Shown: piece after piece, positions 46,021 to 54,979 of the stretch
Position numbering within the stretch: position 1 is the first letter of the stretch
How the letters are laid out: each line of letters opens with the position of its first letter
Assembly (NCBI RefSeq): GCF_011751865.2
Contig: NZ_CP061770.1
Span: 1,054,001 to 1,118,000, forward strand
Reading direction: 5' to 3'
Length of the DNA stretch: 64,000 nucleotides
Source of the DNA: Salinibacterium sp. ZJ70
Lineage (GTDB): Bacteria; Actinomycetota; Actinomycetes; Actinomycetales; Microbacteriaceae
Notes under the pieces: generated by a model
The model's database searches: none
The model's input: only the letters and a program-made list of their open reading frames with translations
Told to the model about the DNA's origin: nothing
Made by a program: the position numbers and the translations under genes

Positions 46021-46838
46021 TGTCGAGAAGTTTCCGCGCCCTGCCCCCGCTCGCATCCCTCGGGATTCCGCTTGCCATCCTGCTCATCGCGCTGGGGTTG
46101 CACTTCGGAGGCGAGATTCCGGGCGCGGCGAGCGGGGGGCTCACAGCGCCCACTGTGTCGCCGCGTCCCGACACGGTCCCCAGCGAGACGCCCGAGCCGC
46201 GGCCGTCCGCAACGCTCCTCCCGGATCCGCCCGCACCCGAGCCGACGGTCGCGCCCGCCGAATCGGCAGCGCCCTCCGCCCCCGCTCCACACCCCGCCCT
46301 CGCGACCCTCGCCACTGTCCCCACCGCCACCTCCGCGGCGCTCTGGTACGAGCGCAGCGCCTTCGGGAATGGGTGGGGCGACCCCGATCGCAACGGGTGC
46401 GACGCCCGCAACGATGTGCTCGCGCGCGACCTGATCGATGTGGCCTTCCGGCCGGGCACCCGGGACTGCGTCGTCGCATCCGGCACGCTGCACGATCCGT
46501 ACACGGGATCCACGATCCATTTCGTGCGCGGCAACGAGACCTCGCAGGCGGTGCAGATCGACCATGTCGTCCCGCTCGCGTGGGCGTGGCGGTACGGGGC
46601 CTCGGCGTGGAGCGCCGACGAGCGCGAGCGCTTCCACAGCGACCAGCTGAATCTGCTCGCGGTCGACGGCCCCACCAATATGCAGAAATCCGATGCGGGT
46701 CCCGCGCGCTGGATGCCGCCGAATGCCGCCCACCACTGCGCGTACGCCGAGCAGTTCGTGAACGTCGTCGCCACCTACGGTCTCGCGATGCCCGACGATG
46801 ACCGTGGGGTGCTCGAGGCGGTTCTCGCCCGCTGCTGA
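46020..46838 (+). CDS. Anchored or secreted HNH nuclease (DUF1524/GmrSD C-terminal type)
   Basis: 272 residues. An N-terminal hydrophobic segment (LASLGIPLAILLIALGLHFG, 11-30) is followed by a Pro/Ala/Thr linker (35-105), so the catalytic domain is outside the membrane or released. The nuclease domain (about 108-272) has the DUF1524 pattern: YERSAFGNGWGDPDRNGCDA, ARNDVLARDL, VQIDHVVPLAWAWRYGA (Asp181-His182 of the active site), QLNLLAVDGPTNMQKSDAGP and RWMPPN. Cysteines near 126, 155, 240 and 272 could form disulfides, which fits export. Stand-alone secreted proteins of this type are common in actinobacteria. Here the gene starts within the stop of the membrane coiled-coil gene (TGATG), which ties it to the VWA/tubulin-like operon. 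Confidence 0.8.
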   Translation: MSRSFRALPPLASLGIPLAILLIALGLHFGGEIPGAASGGLTAPTVSPRPDTVPSETPEPRPSATLLPDPPAPEPTVAPAESAAPSAPAPHPALATLATVPTATSAALWYERSAFGNGWGDPDRNGCDARNDVLARDLIDVAFRPGTRDCVVASGTLHDPYTGSTIHFVRGNETSQAVQIDHVVPLAWAWRYGASAWSADERERFHSDQLNLLAVDGPTNMQKSDAGPARWMPPNAAHHCAYAEQFVNVVATYGLAMPDDDRGVLEAVLARC

Positions 46839-46924
46839 GCCGCGCACCTGCTGATCCGCTCCCGGATGTCGGTGCCGGGCGCTAGCGTCGAGACCACGCG
46901 AGCTGATCGGAGCACCCACCACCC

Positions 46925-49900
46925 ATGTTCATCCTCGGCGATGCGATCGTCACGAGCCCGAGCGATCTCAAGCTGCTGTCCGACTGTGAGTTCGCGTTCG
47001 CGCGCGTGCTCGACAAGCGCCTCGGTCGCCTCGAATCGGTGCCGCTCGATGACGACCCCATGCTGAAGCTCGCGGGGGCGCTCGGCGACGCCCACGAGGC
47101 GACGCAGCTGGAGGCCTACCGCGCGCAGTTCGGTGCGGATGCGGTGGTCGAGTTCGAACGGCCCTCGCCCCCGACGCTCGAGAACATCCGCGACGCCGCC
47201 ACGGCGACCGTCGAGGCGCTCGCGAGCGGAGCGCCGATCGTCTTCCAGGCGACCTTCTTCGACGAGACCGACCCCGAGTTCCCCACCATCGGCTATGCCG
47301 ACTTCCTCGTGCGGCAGGCCGACGGCACCTATCGCGTCCAGGACACCAAGCTCGCGCGATCCGTCAAGGTCACGGCGCTGCTGCAGCTCGCCGCCTACCA
47401 CCAGCACCTCGTGCGGCTCGGCATCCCCGTCGACGACACCGTCGAGCTGCTGCTCGGCGACGGCACGGTCGCCGCCCACGATGTGCGCGACATCGTGCCC
47501 GTGCACACCGTGCGGATGGAGCGCCTGCGCCACGTGATCGAGCAGCGGCGCGCCGCCGCCGGGCCCGCGCAGTGGGGCGATGACGACCTCGCGATCGACG
47601 GCCGCTGCGTGCACTGCGCCGAGCAGGTGGCCCTGCACGACGACCTGCTGCAGGTGGCTGGCATGCGGCTCACTCAGCGCGCCAAACTGCGCGCGGCGGG
47701 CATCACGACGATGACCCAGCTCGCGGCGACGCAGACGCGCCCGGAGGGGTGCGACGTCCCCGAGCGCACCTACCGGGCCCTCAGCCAGCAGGCTCGCCTG
47801 CAGCTGCACGCCCACGACGGCCCGCTGCCGCCCGTCGACGTGATCGCGCCCGAGGCGATCGCGGCCTTGCCCGCCCCGAACCCCGGCGACCTCTTCTTCG
47901 ACTTCGAAGGCGACCCGCTGTGGAGCATCCAGAGGGGTGAGCGCACCGAGTGGGGCCTCGACTACCTGTTCGGCATGGTCGACACGAGCGAGACCTTCAC
48001 CGCGCTCTGGGCGCACGACCTGGACGCCGAGCGGCAGGCGCTGCGCGACTTCATCGCCCTCGTGAGCGCCACACGCGCCGCGCACCCCGGCATGCACATC
48101 TACCACTACGCCTCGTACGAGCGCACCCACCTGCTGAGCATCGCGGCACGCCACGGCGAGTTCGAGCACGAGGTCGACCAGCTGCTGCGCGACAACGTGC
48201 TCGTCGACCTCTACCCGGTGGTGCGGCGCATGCTGCGCGTCGGCGTTCCGTCGTATTCGATCAAGAAGCTCGAGCCGCTGTACATGGGCGATGAGCTGCG
48301 CGACGACGAAGGCGTCACGAACGCCGTCGGATCCGTCGTGCAGTACCGCTATGCCGCCGAGCTCATGCAGCTGGGGCAGACGGATGAGGCGCAGCGCGAG
48401 CTCGACGCCATCGCCGACTACAACCGCTACGACTGCGTCTCGACGCATCGCCTGCGTGACTGGATGCTCTCTCTCGCCGCCGAGCGGGGCATCCATCCGG
48501 GGCAGGGCGACGACGTGCCCGTGCAGCTCGCGCCGTTCGACGAGAACCCCCTCGCCGATGTGCTCGTCGGCCACGCGCGTGACGCCGACGAGCGCGGGGA
48601 TGCCCTCGACGCTGAGGCGTTCCGGCTCACCGCCGCGGCCCTCGACTACCACCGCCGCGAGGCGAAGGCGTTCTGGTGGGAGCATTTCGCACGGCTCTCG
48701 GAGCCTGTCGATGAGTGGATCGATCAGCGCGGGGTGTTCCAAATCGAGCGCATCGAGGTGACACGTGACTGGCAGCAGGCGCGCACCCGCTGGAGCCGCG
48801 AGCTCGTGCTGCACGGCACATGGGCGCCCGGCAGCGGTTCGGCGCCCGACCGCGGCGACGCGTATCTCGTGTACGACCACCCGACGCCCTACACGGGTCT
48901 CGGTCGTGCACCCGGTTCGCGGCTCGACGTCGCTGCGCAGTTCCTCGAACAGGACGGCCGCGACACGGCCGTGCGGGTCACCGAGTTCTGCCCCGGTTCG
49001 CAGGAGCCGTGGGAGGCGTCGCCCCTCGCCCTCACCCCCGGCCCCCCGCCGCGCGGTGGCAGCGTCGAGACCGCGATCGCCGGCTTCGCCTCGCGCGCGT
49101 CGACGGGGGAGTGGCCCGACCGCGCCGAGTCGGATCTGCTGCGCGTGCGACCGCCCGCGGCATCCGGATCCCCGCTCGCCGAGATGGAGGCTCCGGATGC
49201 GGCGGTGCCCGCCGTCGTGAGCTCGCTGCTCGCACGCGACCGCGGCTACTTCGCCGTGCAGGGCCCGCCCGGAACCGGCAAGACGTATGTGGCCGCGAAT
49301 GTCATCCGCACGCTCGTCGCCGAGCACGGCTGGCGCGTCGGGGTGACCGCACAGTCGCACAAGGTCGTCGAGCATGTGCTCGATGGGGTGGTGCGGGCTG
49401 GCCTCGACGGCTCGCTCGTGGGCAAAGCGGTGCAGACGGGCAAGCAGCCCGGCTCCTACGCTGACAGCCGCTTCACCGAGATCGCCAAGGATCGGCACGC
49501 GTCGTTCGCCGCCGACCGAGACGCTTCCGGCTATGTCATCGGCGGCACCGCGTGGGACATGACCAACACCAAGCGCATCGCCGCCGATCAGCTCGACCTT
49601 CTCGTGATCGACGAGGCAGGGCAGTTCTCGCTCGCGAACACGATCGGGGTCGCCTCCGCCGCGAAGCGCGTGCTGCTGCTCGGCGACCCGCAGCAGCTTC
49701 CCCAGGTGAGCCAGGGCATCCATCCGGCCCCCGTCGACGGCGCGGCCCTCGGCCACATCGGTGCCGGCCACGATGTGCTGCCGGCCGAGTTCGGCTACTT
49801 CCTGCCGCAGAGCCGCCGCATGCATCCCGCTCTCAGTGCAGTCGTCTCACGCCTCAGCTACGAGGGCGAGCTGAGTTCGCACCCCACGGCGGCGGCGCGC

Positions 49901-50389
49901 CACCTCGACGGTGTCGAGCCGGGTCTGCACGCCGTGCCCGTGCACCACGATGGCGACGCGACGTCGTCGATCGACGAGGCGCACGCCGTGCTCGAGCTCG
50001 CGCGCGAGCTCATCGGCCTGCCGTGGACCGACGGCGAGCGGCGTCCGCTCGCCCCGAACGACCTCATCGTGGTGACGCCGTACAACGCGCAGGTGGAGCT
50101 CGTGCGCGACACCCTCGACGCCGCGGGGCTCTCGGATGTGCGGGTCGGCACGGTCGACAAGTTCCAGGGGCAGGAAGCGGTCGTCTCGATCGTGACGCTC
50201 GCCGCCTCGTCCGCCGAGGATGTGCCGCGCGGCATCGAGTTCCTGCTCTCGCGCAACCGCCTCAACGTCGCGATCTCGCGCGCGCAGTGGGCGTCGTACC
50301 TGGTGCATTCGCCGCGGCTCGTCGATCACCTGCCTGCCAAGCCCGACGGCTTCGCGCTGCTCAGCCGGTTCATCGAGCTCGTGCGCTGA
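46925..50389 (+). CDS. TM0106-family RecB-like nuclease fused to DNA2-type helicase
   Basis: 1154 residues. The N-terminal RecB-like nuclease has GYADFLV (Asp126), VQDTKLAR (Asp140, Lys142) and LLQLAAY (152-158), plus Cys21 and a CVHC pair that could bind a metal cluster. An RNase H-like segment starts at FFDFEGDP (about 325). The C-terminal SF1 helicase has GPPGTGKTYVAANVI (Lys about 785), LLVIDEAGQFSLANT (about 893), LGDPQQLPQVSQG and VDKFQGQEAVVSIVTLA, with a final NVAISRAQWASYLVHS. The three-part arrangement is standard for this widespread actinobacterial family, thought to act in DNA processing or repair, so it need not be part of the defence island. No good ribosome-binding site is seen (CGGAG is 14 nt away). 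Confidence 0.85.
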   Translation: MFILGDAIVTSPSDLKLLSDCEFAFARVLDKRLGRLESVPLDDDPMLKLAGALGDAHEATQLEAYRAQFGADAVVEFERPSPPTLENIRDAATATVEALASGAPIVFQATFFDETDPEFPTIGYADFLVRQADGTYRVQDTKLARSVKVTALLQLAAYHQHLVRLGIPVDDTVELLLGDGTVAAHDVRDIVPVHTVRMERLRHVIEQRRAAAGPAQWGDDDLAIDGRCVHCAEQVALHDDLLQVAGMRLTQRAKLRAAGITTMTQLAATQTRPEGCDVPERTYRALSQQARLQLHAHDGPLPPVDVIAPEAIAALPAPNPGDLFFDFEGDPLWSIQRGERTEWGLDYLFGMVDTSETFTALWAHDLDAERQALRDFIALVSATRAAHPGMHIYHYASYERTHLLSIAARHGEFEHEVDQLLRDNVLVDLYPVVRRMLRVGVPSYSIKKLEPLYMGDELRDDEGVTNAVGSVVQYRYAAELMQLGQTDEAQRELDAIADYNRYDCVSTHRLRDWMLSLAAERGIHPGQGDDVPVQLAPFDENPLADVLVGHARDADERGDALDAEAFRLTAAALDYHRREAKAFWWEHFARLSEPVDEWIDQRGVFQIERIEVTRDWQQARTRWSRELVLHGTWAPGSGSAPDRGDAYLVYDHPTPYTGLGRAPGSRLDVAAQFLEQDGRDTAVRVTEFCPGSQEPWEASPLALTPGPPPRGGSVETAIAGFASRASTGEWPDRAESDLLRVRPPAASGSPLAEMEAPDAAVPAVVSSLLARDRGYFAVQGPPGTGKTYVAANVIRTLVAEHGWRVGVTAQSHKVVEHVLDGVVRAGLDGSLVGKAVQTGKQPGSYADSRFTEIAKDRHASFAADRDASGYVIGGTAWDMTNTKRIAADQLDLLVIDEAGQFSLANTIGVASAAKRVLLLGDPQQLPQVSQGIHPAPVDGAALGHIGAGHDVLPAEFGYFLPQSRRMHPALSAVVSRLSYEGELSSHPTAAARHLDGVEPGLHAVPVHHDGDATSSIDEAHAVLELARELIGLPWTDGERRPLAPNDLIVVTPYNAQVELVRDTLDAAGLSDVRVGTVDKFQGQEAVVSIVTLAASSAEDVPRGIEFLLSRNRLNVAISRAQWASYLVHSPRLVDHLPAKPDGFALLSRFIELVR

Positions 50390-50821
50390 GACACGCTCCG
50401 AGCCGCGTGGCATGCCCGCGGGCCGTCGTCGCGTGACGCCATCACGGGCCAGTTGGCGCGCGGTATCCCGAACCGTGTGCGCACGATACTCTTGAGGTTG
50501 GGCGCATTGCGCCTATTCCCGCCCAGAGCTGGGCGACCGGGGGGTTCCGTTCGGAAGCTGCCAGGCGCGGAGACGGCGAGTTCGTCACCCTCTGGCACCC
50601 GTCAGGCTGCCGCGCTCGCGTCACGCGACGCGGCAGCGGACGCCGTCGATGAGCTCTGCGCTGGCCCGCCTGCGCGAGCCTGAATCCTTCGGAAAACCGA
50701 CGGCACGCCCAGCGGGCGCGCCGTCTCGCATGCCCTGGGTGATGTGACCAATTCGAGGGTAGACGAATCCTTCGGATTCACGGCCTTTGCGGGTAGCATC
50801 CGGAGAAGAGAAGAGGCACGA
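50390..50821 (+). promoter_or_regulatory. 432-bp intergenic region with candidate kinase-gene promoter
   Basis: No convincing gene is present. Near its right end TTCGGA (50771-50776), 17 bp and TAGCAT (50794-50799) make a plausible promoter, with AAGAGG as ribosome-binding site before the ATG at 50822. The -35 is inside the palindrome GAATCC-TTC-GGATTC (50765-50779), and GAATCCTTCGG recurs at 50690-50700, so a repressor or activator site is likely. Confidence 0.45.
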
Positions 50822-52297
50822 ATGGATCGTCCATACGGATCGTATGCGGACGTTCTGCTCAAGGGTAGATATCGTCCGGGGAGCGTCATCGGCCGCGGGG
50901 GCATGGCGAAGGTCTACCGCGCGCGCGATGAGCAGCTGGGGCGCGACGTCGCGCTCAAGCTCTTCGGTGCGATCGCCTCCTCGACGACCTCGTCGCCCGT
51001 CTTCGACGCCGAGCTGCGGGTGCTCGCGTCGCTCAATCACCACGGCATCGTCACGCTGCTCGACGCCGGGATCGACGACTCGGTTCCCGAGGAGCCGCAC
51101 CCGTTCCTCATCATGGAGCTCGTCACGGGTCCGAATCTCGAGCAGGCGATCGCCGCCGGGGAGCTGACCTCGCGCGCGATCGCCGAGATCGGCTACGACC
51201 TCTCGGAGGCGCTGCACTATGTGCACGGTCGCGGTGTCGTCCACCGCGATCTCAAACCCAGCAACGTGCTGCTCGTCGAGTACGGCGACGTCGGACTGCG
51301 CACGCGCGCCCGGCTCACCGACTTCGGCATCGCCTTCGACACGGCAGCTGCACTCGGGCCCGAAGAGACCAACACCACGGGCACGGCGGCGTACCTCAGC
51401 CCCGAGCAGGTGCTGCGCGACCTCGTGGGCCCCGCCTCCGACGTGTACGCCCTCGGCCTGCTGCTGCTCGAGTGCTTCACGCGGCACATCGAGTACCCCG
51501 GCGACCCGGCGACCTCGGCGGTGGCGCGTCTCAAGTCCGACCCTGTGATCCCGGGGGAGCTCACCGATTCCTGGCGGAGTCTCCTGGGCGGCATGCTGCA
51601 GCGTGATCCCGCGCAGCGTCCCCCCACCCGCGATGTGATGCTCGCGCTGCGGCAGATCATCATCGAGGATGCGGGGCGTCACCGTTCGCGTCCGGCGCCG
51701 CTCCCCGCCGAGGAGTCCGCGCGCATGAACGCGGTGCATCGCTATCTTCCGTACGCGCAGGCGAGCAACGAGGTGTTCGAGCGCGTCGCCAACCTCGCAC
51801 GGCACGTCACGGATGCGCCCGTCGGGATCGTGAGCATCGTCGAGCACGACGACATCCGCTTCCTCGCGCATCCGGGCACCGAGCTCGCAGGGCTGCTGCG
51901 CGACGAGAGCCTGTGCGCGGGCGTCATCGCCGAGGATGCGCCGTGGGTGGTGGACAACTGCGTGATCGACGCACGTGCCGCCGAGAACGAGCTGGTCACG
52001 GGAGATTTCGGGATGCGGTTCTACGCCGGTGTGCCGATTCGCTCGCCCGAGGGGCACAACATCGGCGTGCTCTCGGTTCTCGACTTCCAGCCGCGGACGC
52101 TGACCGACGCGCAGGTGGATTCGCTGCAGGATCTCGCGGCGCTGGTCGCCGATGAGCTGGAGCTCAAGCTCGCGGCCAACCGCGTGCGCAGCGAGCTCAA
52201 CCTCGCACCGAGCGATCCCGTCCGTCCCGGAGACCCCGTCGCGCGGCACGCCGAGACGTCGGAATCGGGCGCGCTCTCTCTGCCCCGCGCCGTCTGA
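50822..52297 (+). CDS. Soluble Ser/Thr protein kinase with C-terminal GAF domain
   Basis: 491 residues; ATG at 50822 with AAGAGG 6 nt upstream. The Hanks-type kinase domain (17-290) has all key motifs: VIGRGGMAKVYRA (22-35), VALKLF (Lys46), HRDLKPSN (141-148), DFGIAF (167-172) and GTAAYLSPEQ. From about 310 to 450 a GAF domain follows (APVGIVSIVEHDDIRFL, GMRFYAGVPIRSPEGHNIGV, LSVLDFQPR). There is no transmembrane segment and no PASTA repeat, unlike the usual PknB type, so the signal is probably sensed inside the cell by the GAF domain. The ligand is unknown. It stands alone, with no phosphatase or FHA protein adjacent. The sequence is intact. Confidence 0.88.
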   Translation: MDRPYGSYADVLLKGRYRPGSVIGRGGMAKVYRARDEQLGRDVALKLFGAIASSTTSSPVFDAELRVLASLNHHGIVTLLDAGIDDSVPEEPHPFLIMELVTGPNLEQAIAAGELTSRAIAEIGYDLSEALHYVHGRGVVHRDLKPSNVLLVEYGDVGLRTRARLTDFGIAFDTAAALGPEETNTTGTAAYLSPEQVLRDLVGPASDVYALGLLLLECFTRHIEYPGDPATSAVARLKSDPVIPGELTDSWRSLLGGMLQRDPAQRPPTRDVMLALRQIIIEDAGRHRSRPAPLPAEESARMNAVHRYLPYAQASNEVFERVANLARHVTDAPVGIVSIVEHDDIRFLAHPGTELAGLLRDESLCAGVIAEDAPWVVDNCVIDARAAENELVTGDFGMRFYAGVPIRSPEGHNIGVLSVLDFQPRTLTDAQVDSLQDLAALVADELELKLAANRVRSELNLAPSDPVRPGDPVARHAETSESGALSLPRAV

Positions 52298-52321
52298 CGA
52301 TTCGCGGGGAATAGGCCGAGA

Positions 52322-52341
52322 GTTCATGCGGTTGCATGAAC
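52322..52341. promoter_or_regulatory. Palindromic operator candidate over the oxidoreductase start
   Basis: GTTCATGC-GGTT-GCATGAAC has perfect 8-bp arms and ends 2 bp before the ATG at 52344. Its position at the probable transcription or translation start suggests repressor binding (MarR- or TetR-like size); an RNA hairpin masking the start codon is an alternative. Confidence 0.5.
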
Positions 52342-52343
52342 AC

Positions 52344-53411
52344 ATGACTCTCGAATTCGGACTCGACACCTTCGGCGACGTGACCGTCGACCTCGACGGA
52401 ACGCGCGTGAGCGACGCCCAGGTGATCCGCAACACCGTCGAACAGGGCGTGCTCGCCGACCGCGTCGGCGTCGATGTTTTCGGGGTCGGGGAGCACCACC
52501 GCGACGACTTCGCGGTGTCGGCTCCCGAGATGCTCCTCGCCGCCATCGCCGCCCGCACCGAGCGCATCACGCTCACGACCGCGGTGACCGTGCTCTCCTC
52601 CGACGACCCGGTGCGCGTCTTCGAGCGCTTCTCGACGCTGCACGCGATCTCGAACGGCCGCGCCGAGATCACGCTCGGCCGCGGCTCCTTCACCGAGTCG
52701 TTCCCGCTGTTCGGCTTCGACCTGCGCGACTACGAGGTGCTGTTCGAGGAGAAGATCGATCTGCTCGCCCAGCTGCTGCGGGAGGAGCCCGTCTCCTGGC
52801 AGGGCTCGACGCGGGCACCCCTCGTCGACGCTGACGTTCACCCCAAGACCGACGGCGGCCCGCTGCGCACCTGGGTGGGAGTGGGTGGTTCGCCGGAGTC
52901 GGTGGTGCGGGCAGCGCACTACGGATTCCCCCTCGCGCTCGCGATCATCGGCGGAGACCCGGCGCGCTTCGCACCGTTCGTCGACCTCTATCACCGTGCG
53001 CTCGCGCAGATGGGCAAGCCCACGCTTCCGGTGGGCGTGCACTCGCCGGGATTCATCGCCGACACCGACGCCGAGGCGCGCGAGCTCGCCTGGCCGCACT
53101 ACCGCAAGATGGCCGATCGAATCGGAGCCGAGCGCGGCTGGCCGCCCGCCACACGGGACTCGTTCGAGCACGAGATCGACCACGGATCGCAGTACATCGG
53201 TTCGCCTGAGACGGTCGCGCAGCGCATCGCGCGTACCGTCCAGACGCTCGGCGTGCAGCGTTTCGATCTCAAGTACGCATTCGGCACCCTGCCGCACGAG
53301 CACCTCATGCACGAGATCGAGCTGTACGGCGAGGTGGTGATCCCGCGCGTTCGCGAACTGCTCGCCGAGAGCGCGCACGCGGGCGCGGCGGCCCAGCCGC
53401 AGCACGACTGA
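52344..53411 (+). CDS. LLM-class flavin-dependent oxidoreductase
   Basis: 355 residues with the luciferase-like monooxygenase TIM-barrel pattern: EFGLDTFGDV at the start, DVFGVGEHHRDDFAVSAPEM, ITLTTAVTVLSSDDPVRVFE, TLHAISNGRAEITLGRG, and TWVGVGGSPESVVRAAHYG. Such enzymes use reduced FMN to oxidise small organic substrates; the substrate cannot be told. I chose ATG 52344, where family-like sequence begins; an in-frame ATG at 52326 inside the palindrome would add six residues and has GAGAG just upstream. No ribosome-binding site precedes 52344, so translation may be leaderless. No partner flavin reductase is adjacent. It stands 42 bp before the hydrolase pair and may be co-transcribed with it. 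Confidence 0.85.
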   Translation: MTLEFGLDTFGDVTVDLDGTRVSDAQVIRNTVEQGVLADRVGVDVFGVGEHHRDDFAVSAPEMLLAAIAARTERITLTTAVTVLSSDDPVRVFERFSTLHAISNGRAEITLGRGSFTESFPLFGFDLRDYEVLFEEKIDLLAQLLREEPVSWQGSTRAPLVDADVHPKTDGGPLRTWVGVGGSPESVVRAAHYGFPLALAIIGGDPARFAPFVDLYHRALAQMGKPTLPVGVHSPGFIADTDAEARELAWPHYRKMADRIGAERGWPPATRDSFEHEIDHGSQYIGSPETVAQRIARTVQTLGVQRFDLKYAFGTLPHEHLMHEIELYGEVVIPRVRELLAESAHAGAAAQPQHD

Positions 53412-53453
53412 GGCACTCTCGCGGTTCACGCGACGCACGCATAGGCTCGGTTC

Positions 53454-54248
53454 ATGCCCGCGCGCGAATACGTCCGTCGATTCCGCGGCACGCGCTATGT
53501 GAGCGTGCGGCAGCGCCACGGGCGCTTCACGCTCGCGGTCACCGAGATCGGCGCGCGTCGCGCCGGGCAGCCGGCGTTCGTGCTGGTGCACGGCATCGGG
53601 GTGTCGTCGCGGATGTTCCTGCCCCTCACGCTGCGGCTCGCGCGGGAGGGCAGCGTTCACCTCGTGGATCTCCCTGGCTACGGTTTCGCGCCGGATCCGA
53701 AGACGCACGTGAGCCTCGACGACCACGTGGAGGTCGTCGCCGCTCTCGTGCGCGACGCGGGTCTCGACCCGGTTGTGCTCATCGGCCACTCGATGGGCGC
53801 GCAGGTGGTCACGGCCGTGGGGGAGCGCTATCCCGACTTGGTCGACCGGATCGTGCTCATCGCACCCACGATCGAACCCGAGCGGCGCACCGCGTCGCGC
53901 GCTGTCGTGAGTCTGCTGCGCGACAGTCTGCGCGAGCCGTTCGTCGTGAGCTGGATCGCGTTCACCGACTACCTCTTCCGGTGCGGTCTGCCGTACCTCA
54001 TCCGCCAGTTCCCCGTGCTGCTGGATGACGCCCTCGAGGACCGCATCGCGCAGGTGTCGCACCCGATGCTCATCGTGCACGGCGAACGCGACGCGGTCGT
54101 GTCGCGCGCGTGGTGCGTCGAGCTCGCCGAACGCTCGGGTGCGCGGTTCGTCGAGGTTCCCGGCCCGCACTCGGTGATGTACTCCGACCCGGAGGTCATC
54201 GTCGCCGAGATCCTCGCGCTCGTCGCGGGTGCCGAGGAGCGGTCGTGA
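53454..54248 (+). CDS. Alpha/beta hydrolase
   Basis: 264 residues with the alpha/beta hydrolase core: FVLVHGIGVSSRMF (42-55, oxyanion-hole HG), LIGHSMGAQVV (nucleophile Ser113), IVHGERDAVV (Asp213) and VPGPHSVMY (His239), giving a full catalytic triad. The cap region (about 140-200) is short and helical. No signal peptide. The substrate is unknown. The gene overlaps the next by 4 bp (GTGA), making a coupled pair of hydrolases; such pairs are seen in ester or lipid turnover, but nothing more specific is visible here. Confidence 0.85.
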   Translation: MPAREYVRRFRGTRYVSVRQRHGRFTLAVTEIGARRAGQPAFVLVHGIGVSSRMFLPLTLRLAREGSVHLVDLPGYGFAPDPKTHVSLDDHVEVVAALVRDAGLDPVVLIGHSMGAQVVTAVGERYPDLVDRIVLIAPTIEPERRTASRAVVSLLRDSLREPFVVSWIAFTDYLFRCGLPYLIRQFPVLLDDALEDRIAQVSHPMLIVHGERDAVVSRAWCVELAERSGARFVEVPGPHSVMYSDPEVIVAEILALVAGAEERS

Positions 54249-54970
54249 CGACCCCGGTGGAGGGCCCCGACGCCGAAGCGCCCGCCGTCGTGCCGCGAGG
54301 ACGGGTGCGCCACGTGGGCGCCATCGTGGGCGACCTGCCGAACGCGCTCCGATTCCGCACGCGTGCTCTCTCGTCCTGGCCGGTGCCGCCCGCGTTCGCG
54401 GAAGGCTCCCGTCGCCCCGTCGTGCTCATCCCGGGTGTGTACGAGCGCTGGCACTACCTGCGCCCGGTCGCGGATGCGCTGCACGCCGCGGGGCATCCGG
54501 TGCACGCGATCCTGCGACTCGGGCTCAACAGTCGGCCGGTCCCGTGGTCGGCGGGAGTGGTGTCGGCGCGCATCCGAGACCTCGACCTTCGGGATGCGGC
54601 GATCGTGGCGCACTCGAAAGGCGGACTCATCGGGAAGCACGTGATGGCGTTCGGGGATCCCGAGCGGCGTGTGGATCGGATGATCGCCGTGGCCACACCG
54701 TTCGGAGGATCGGCGCTGGCGGATCGCATGCCGGCGCCGTCGCTGCGCATCTTCAGTCCGTCGCATCCGGTGATCCGCAGGCTGGAGGCGGCGTCCCACG
54801 TGAACGAGCGGATCACCTCGATCGCACCCCGGTGGGATCCGCACATCCCCGGCGGCTCGCAGCTCGCCGGCGCGCGCAACATCACGCTCGATGTGATGGG
54901 GCACTTCCGGGTCCTCACCGATCCGCGTCTGCCGGCTCTCGTCGTGGATGAGGTCGCGCGCACACGCTGA
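54245..54970 (+). CDS. Lipase/esterase-like alpha/beta hydrolase
   Basis: 241 residues; GTG start in a GTGA overlap with the preceding hydrolase. VVLIPGVYERWHYLRPVADA (59-78) and IVAHSKGGLIGKHV (nucleophile Ser124 in A-H-S-K-G-G) follow the pattern of triacylglycerol-lipase or esterase proteins; GHFRVLTD near the C-terminus offers the catalytic His. An oxyanion loop IPGVYERW replaces the common HGxG. No signal peptide is visible, so it probably acts in the cytosol. The substrate is unknown. It converges on the LacI-type regulator with 9 bp between the ends. Confidence 0.78.
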   Translation: MTTPVEGPDAEAPAVVPRGRVRHVGAIVGDLPNALRFRTRALSSWPVPPAFAEGSRRPVVLIPGVYERWHYLRPVADALHAAGHPVHAILRLGLNSRPVPWSAGVVSARIRDLDLRDAAIVAHSKGGLIGKHVMAFGDPERRVDRMIAVATPFGGSALADRMPAPSLRIFSPSHPVIRRLEAASHVNERITSIAPRWDPHIPGGSQLAGARNITLDVMGHFRVLTDPRLPALVVDEVARTR

Positions 54971-54979
54971 CGCGTCGCG

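Noticed and set aside
46775-49825. A 1016-codon minus-strand frame opposite the TM0106 nuclease-helicase
   Set aside because: Shadow of a gene with well-placed nuclease and helicase motifs; no start signal or family match.
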